Below are positions 4,973 through 7,764 of a DNA stretch of 7,764 bases, piece by piece. How positions within the stretch are numbered: the stretch's first letter is position 1; each line of letters opens with the position of its first letter. The notes under the pieces were generated by a model that saw only the letters and a list, made by a program, of their open reading frames with translations, did not search any database and was not told the origin of the DNA. Source of the DNA: BM524 sp041554435 (GTDB taxonomy: Bacteria > Bacteroidota > Bacteroidia > Bacteroidales > F082); assembly GCA_041554435.1 (NCBI GenBank), contig JBFFLX010000161.1, forward strand, positions 1 through 7,764, written 5' to 3'. The translations under genes and the position numbers were made by a program.

Positions 4973-5731
4973 TTATTTCATATTATTACGTAATAACCAT
5001 AGTTTTATGTATCGGGTTCTAACACCATAGGCATTCACAAAAGCATTTGCAAAACCAGGAAAACCATCTAAAAACCCACCCCTAAAAATGTATTGATATA
5101 AAAAACGATATATAGGTTTAATTACAAAATGAAAGACATTAAGCTTAATGTCTTTCTTGAATAATTCTTGAGATTGTAGTTCAGCATAAAGTTGTTTCTT
5201 CTTTATAAAGTGATTCCATGAACGGTAAGTATAATGATCCATAGCATTCTTTAGTCTCCCTGTTTTTCCTTCTTTAACAATAATCTTTTCGTGTACCAAT
5301 ATGTCCTCATCATACCAACATAATCTTTTATTGAAAAGACGTAATTTCCAGCTATTTTGAAAGCCGCCATATTTCATTCGTCGTCCCATAAAAATATTAG
5401 AAAACAAGATTTCATAACCTGAATAAAGATTATCCTTTTTTAAAATGCCTTGTATTTCTTCCTTAAGTAAATTGGAGATGCGTTCATCGGCATCAACAAA
5501 TAAAATCATATCATTTGTAGCGTGTTTAGCCGCAAAATAACGTTGATCGGAAAAATTTTCAAATAGATGCTGAATAAAAACTACGTTGTAATTTTTAACT
5601 AGTTCTGAAGTTTTATCAGTACTATAAGAATCGATGACTATAATTTCGTCTGCAAAACTGGAAGTTTCAATTGCTCCTTCAATAAAATCTTCTTCATTAA
5701 ATGTTGGTATTATTATAGTGAGCTTTTTCAT
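4973..5731 (-). CDS. GT2 family glycosyltransferase, WaaE/KdtX-like
   Basis: Predicted inverting glycosyltransferase with a GT-A fold, acting at the cytoplasmic face on a lipopolysaccharide core or surface glycan. From the ATG at 5731 it has 252 residues. MKKLTIIIPTFNEEDFI opens the nucleotide-binding fold, DEIIVIDSYSTDKT (28-41) carries the conserved Asp, and FVDADER (78-84) contains the metal-binding DXD. The following KYGGFQNSWKLRLFNK and VHEKI segments are typical of the WaaE/KdtX beta-1,4-glucosyltransferase group. The basic C-terminal part may associate with the membrane. An upstream in-frame TTG at 5758 would add nine residues, but the ATG places the family start correctly. The gene diverges from the GT4 gene across 248 bp. 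Donor and acceptor cannot be told from sequence. Confidence 0.85.
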   Translation of the reverse strand: MKKLTIIIPTFNEEDFIEGAIETSSFADEIIVIDSYSTDKTSELVKNYNVVFIQHLFENFSDQRYFAAKHATNDMILFVDADERISNLLKEEIQGILKKDNLYSGYEILFSNIFMGRRMKYGGFQNSWKLRLFNKRLCWYDEDILVHEKIIVKEGKTGRLKNAMDHYTYRSWNHFIKKKQLYAELQSQELFKKDIKLNVFHFVIKPIYRFLYQYIFRGGFLDGFPGFANAFVNAYGVRTRYIKLWLLRNNMK

Positions 5732-5855
5732 ATTATAGCGAGTTTTTTCAATTAGCAATACTATATTCTCAAATTTAAGAAAAAAATTCGATTAAAATCA
5801 CAAATTCACGTTTTACGGCAAGTTGATACAGGCTATACTCTTATTTCAATAATGA

Positions 5856-5881
5856 TGATAAATAGTTGGATATATTTATCA
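5856..5881. promoter_or_regulatory. Inverted repeat in the divergent glycosyltransferase spacer
   Basis: TGATAAATA (5856-5864) and TATTTATCA (5873-5881) are exact complements with an 8-base spacer. They lie between the two divergent genes, where an operator would be expected. The AT richness makes chance plausible. Confidence 0.35.
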
Positions 5882-5943
5882 ATTACAATCTTTCTTTAAA
5901 GTAGTTGTGAAATCTACTATATTCTCCTAATAATAAGAATCGT

Positions 5944-5981
5944 ATTTGTTATATTTAACAAATTTTAATCATATAACAAAT
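5944..5981 (+). promoter_or_regulatory. Inverted repeat covering the GT4 start codon
   Basis: ATTTGTTATAT (5944-5954) is the exact complement of ATATAACAAAT (5971-5981), and the second arm includes the first two bases of the ATG at 5980. In the mRNA the hairpin would bury the start; in DNA it could be an operator. The stem is all A-T apart from one G-C pair. Confidence 0.45.
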
Positions 5982-7068
5982 GAAGAAGATATGCATTCTA
6001 TCAACATCCCTGAGCAACGGAGGAGCTGAAAGATTTGGATCACAACTTTCTATTTTGTTGTCAAATTTGGGGTTTGATGTGCATATTGTAATAAAAAGAA
6101 ATGCTATAGATTATGAATATTTGGGAAAACTTTTAAATTTGGAATTAGAGCTAAAGCAAAATAAAAGCAAGAAAAGTAAGACATTAATTCTATACTCGTA
6201 TTTAAATCAAAATAAATTTGATGTAATAATCGACAACAGATCAAGAAATGATTTTTTTAAGGAATTTATATTATATAAGTATTTTTTTCGTAAAGCGAAA
6301 GTTATAACTATGGTTCATGGTTATAACTTTGAAAACAATGTTACCACAAACAGATTTATTGTAAAAATTTTATATAAAGATATTTACAAAATTGTTGCTG
6401 TAAGTAAAAAAATAGAAAGTAAAATTAAAGCTAAATATGATCTTAAAAATGTTATTAGGATATATAACCATGTTGATTTAAATTTTATAAACGAAAAAGC
6501 AAATAATTCAATAGATTTTTCTGAAAAGTATATACTTTTTTACGGTCGAATTGATGAAAAAGTAAAGAACTTATCCCTACTAATAGAAGGTTATAGGCTA
6601 TCTAATCTAAAAGAAAATGGAATAAAATTACTAATTTTGGGTAGTGGAAATGATCTTAATTATGTCCAAAAAATTGTCAAGGGATTATCCTTAACAAAAA
6701 GCATTATTTTTATGCCTTATATATCCAACCCTTTTCCTTATGTTAAAAAAGCTCTATTAACTGTTCTAACGAGTAGACATGAAGGTTTTCCAATGGTTTT
6801 GATTGAATCGCTTGCTTGTGGAACACCTGTAGTTTCTGTTGATTGCAATTCAGGACCTGATGAAATTATAAAAAACAGACAAAATGGATTGTTAATTGAA
6901 AATTATAGCGGAAAGGTTTTAGCAGAGGCTTTGAATGAGCTTATAAAGGATAAAAACTTATATTCCTTTTGTAAACAGAATGCGCAAGAGAGTATCATGC
7001 ATTTGGGAACTAATAATATAGCTTTGCAGTGGAAAAAATTAATAGATGGAGAAATTTTCAGGAATTAA
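5980..7068 (+). CDS. GT4 family glycosyltransferase
   Basis: Predicted retaining glycosyltransferase with a GT-B fold (362 residues, normal length), using a nucleotide-sugar donor to extend a surface polysaccharide or lipid-linked glycan at the cytoplasmic membrane. The N-terminal domain starts with MKKICILSTSLSNGGAERF, whose GGAER loop (14-18) is typical of the family. The linker region has YILFYGRIDEKVKN, and KLLILGSGND begins the donor half. SRHEGFPMVLIESLACGTPVVS carries the E-x7-E motif (E268 and E276), and the following GPDEII and NGLLIE complete the donor-binding region. All key residues are present, so the gene looks intact. The ATG at 5980 sits at the expected family start, within an inverted repeat. 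The sugar specificity is not predictable. The coding sequence is very AT-rich, more so than DUF6090 gene 3. Confidence 0.9.
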   Translation: MKKICILSTSLSNGGAERFGSQLSILLSNLGFDVHIVIKRNAIDYEYLGKLLNLELELKQNKSKKSKTLILYSYLNQNKFDVIIDNRSRNDFFKEFILYKYFFRKAKVITMVHGYNFENNVTTNRFIVKILYKDIYKIVAVSKKIESKIKAKYDLKNVIRIYNHVDLNFINEKANNSIDFSEKYILFYGRIDEKVKNLSLLIEGYRLSNLKENGIKLLILGSGNDLNYVQKIVKGLSLTKSIIFMPYISNPFPYVKKALLTVLTSRHEGFPMVLIESLACGTPVVSVDCNSGPDEIIKNRQNGLLIENYSGKVLAEALNELIKDKNLYSFCKQNAQESIMHLGTNNIALQWKKLIDGEIFRN

Positions 7069-7141
7069 GATTTAAGTTGTTGTAATATATCAGATTCAAG
7101 CGGTAATCTTTCAGAAATAACTTTGCAATAGATAATCGCAA

Positions 7142-7446
7142 ATGACGCAATACACTAAAAACTTCTCTTTTTATGTAAAAGAAAATGGTCTACCTCAACT
7201 ATCATTTGAACAGTTTTGGTGTATGATGAACATTATTTATTTGGAAGGTGTTGTTTGGGAATTTGGAAAGAATAAGCCTGATTTGTAATTAATCCTGATT
7301 GCGTTAATGCTATAAATGGTATAATAAAACTGTTTAATGGAATTTTTATGTTGCCCAAATTGTGTTTAAGGAAGCACAAAGTTCAAGAAATAGGTTTTGA
7401 ATATTGGCGTTCTATTTTGACAAAAAAAAACTATCTAAAATTTTAA
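7142..7446 (+). pseudogene. Short, probably frameshifted gene remnant
   Basis: ATG at 7142 opens a 48-codon frame (MTQYTKNFSFYVKENGLPQL start, ending KNKPDL at 7288). A second frame open from 7282 to 7446 overlaps it in another phase; it reads INPDCVNAINGIIKLFNG and ends RSILTKKNYLKF. The two together could be one protein of about 100 residues broken by a -1 or +2 shift near 7282. I do not recognise the family. The position after the GT4 gene fits the remains of a third glycan gene, but two chance frames are also possible. Confidence 0.35.
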
Positions 7447-7508
7447 GATTAATAAACTATAATTATTTAAAATAAATAGTGGTAAATAACTGCCTTTTTT
7501 TAAGTACA

Positions 7509-7624
7509 TTGCATCAAATATTTGTTTAACAAATGAATACGAAACTGAATACAGTTTTAAAATTTCTTAAAATATATAGCCTGATTATCAATTAGTTAAT
7601 TATTCAAAAAATACCAATTAACAA
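7509..7624 (+). other. Cassette B right end (putative integrase-binding region)
   Basis: It has the same length and landmarks as 4384-4499: TTGCA at 7509, ATTTGTTTAACAAAT (7517-7533 region), TGAATAC twice with 12-bp period (7534-7540 and 7546-7552), CTGATTATCAATTAGTTAATT-like sequence from 7581 and AATTAACAA abutting the tRNA half. The divergence between the two ends, roughly a quarter of positions by eye, contrasts with the perfect repeat that follows. Confidence 0.6.
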
Positions 7625-7666
7625 TTCATAACCCGGAGGTCTCCAGTTCAATTCTGGATCACGCTA
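7625..7666 (+). repeat. tRNA-Met (CAT) 3' half, copy 4: right boundary of cassette B
   Basis: This copy is identical to 4500-4541, with anticodon loop TTCATAA, intact T arm, acceptor 3' strand and discriminator A. It again lacks a tRNA 5' half. It starts another cassette that runs past the window end; the shared 14 bases after the terminator (through GAGGAA, 7724) are the left end common to cassettes B and C. Confidence 0.85.
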
Positions 7667-7676
7667 CATAGAAATC

Positions 7677-7710
7677 AAGGACTTAGGTATTTAACTTAGG
7701 TCCTTTTTCT
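7677..7710 (+). terminator. tRNA terminator, copy 4
   Basis: It is identical to 4552-4585, with a 12-bp stem, 5-nt loop and T run. Bases after 7724 diverge from copy 3 and belong to the next unit. Confidence 0.85.
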
Positions 7711-7764
7711 ATTTGCGTGAGGAAAATTATCAAAACACCCTTATTTTCATAGTTTCAATTTCGA

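Larger units (their letters stand above)
4500..7624 (+). mobile_element. Cassette B: glycosyltransferase unit bounded by identical tRNA 3' halves
   Basis: The unit is bounded by the two perfect copies of the tRNA half plus terminator and is exactly one repeat period long (3125 bp). It carries a divergent pair of glycosyltransferase genes, a probable gene remnant and the conserved right end. There is no recombinase gene. Identity of the boundary repeats over 109 bp implies recent duplication or selection for the site, and homologous recombination between them could delete the unit. Confidence 0.65.

Noticed and set aside
5732..5758. TTG start adding nine residues to the GT2 enzyme
   Set aside because: The ATG at 5731 gives MKKLTIIIPTFNEE, the usual family start; the extra residues match nothing.
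5823..5850. sigma70-like promoter (TTGATA ... TATACT) for the GT4 gene
   Set aside because: The spacing and the Bacteroidota -7 motif (TAnnTTTG) do not fit; AT-rich chance match.
78..7666. Calling copies 2 to 4 as complete tRNA genes
   Set aside because: Each lacks the acceptor 5' strand, D arm and anticodon-stem 5' strand; only the 3' half from the anticodon loop is present.
1..7764. CRISPR array
   Set aside because: The repeats are tRNA halves kilobases apart plus short pairs of 12-bp period; there are no regular repeat-spacer units and no cas genes.

Overview
The window looks like an accessory island from a low-GC member of the Bacteroidota, most likely a flavobacterium. The evidence is very AT-rich DNA, starts without clear Shine-Dalgarno sequences, several tandem genes of the DUF6090 type (a family I know mainly from flavobacteria), and a tRNA 3' end without an encoded CCA. 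No housekeeping gene is present.

The organising feature is a repeat made of the 3' half of a CAT-anticodon tRNA (initiator Met-like) followed by its intrinsic terminator. It occurs four times: 1-76 (the window opens inside it), 78-161 (degenerate), 4500-4599 and 7625-7724. The last two copies belong to a 109-bp perfect direct repeat, 4491-4599 and 7616-7724, offset by 3125 bp. Copies 2 to 4 begin exactly at the anticodon loop (TTCATAA), as expected for tyrosine-recombinase integration into a tRNA gene. The repeats cut the window into cassettes. Cassette A is 78-4499 (about 4.4 kb), cassette B is 4500-7624 (3125 bp), and a further one starts at 7625. Both complete cassettes end in a related 116-bp right end that contains a pair of direct repeats with a 12-bp period. 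No integrase gene is visible, so the cassettes look like integrase-less cargo units mobilised in trans, or fixed remnants of such units.

Cassette A carries four tandem plus-strand paralogues of small membrane-anchored DUF6090-type proteins (721-1491, 1589-2344, 2504-3247, 3240-3986). They share a near-constant N-terminus with one transmembrane helix and have divergent C-terminal domains. They are separated by structured intergenic repeats, and the first has a 7-residue in-frame palindromic insertion. Both flanks (171-720 and 3987-4499) hold no gene but contain terminators, inverted repeats and what look like ends of other elements.

Cassette B carries two divergent glycosyltransferase genes. 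One is a GT2 enzyme of the WaaE/KdtX type (minus strand, 4973-5731) and the other a GT4 enzyme (plus strand, 5980-7068). They are followed by a short, probably broken reading frame (7142-7446). The pair would suit variation of a surface polysaccharide or lipooligosaccharide. I infer that the island swaps cell-envelope cargo at a tRNA gene; the function of the DUF6090 proteins is unknown.
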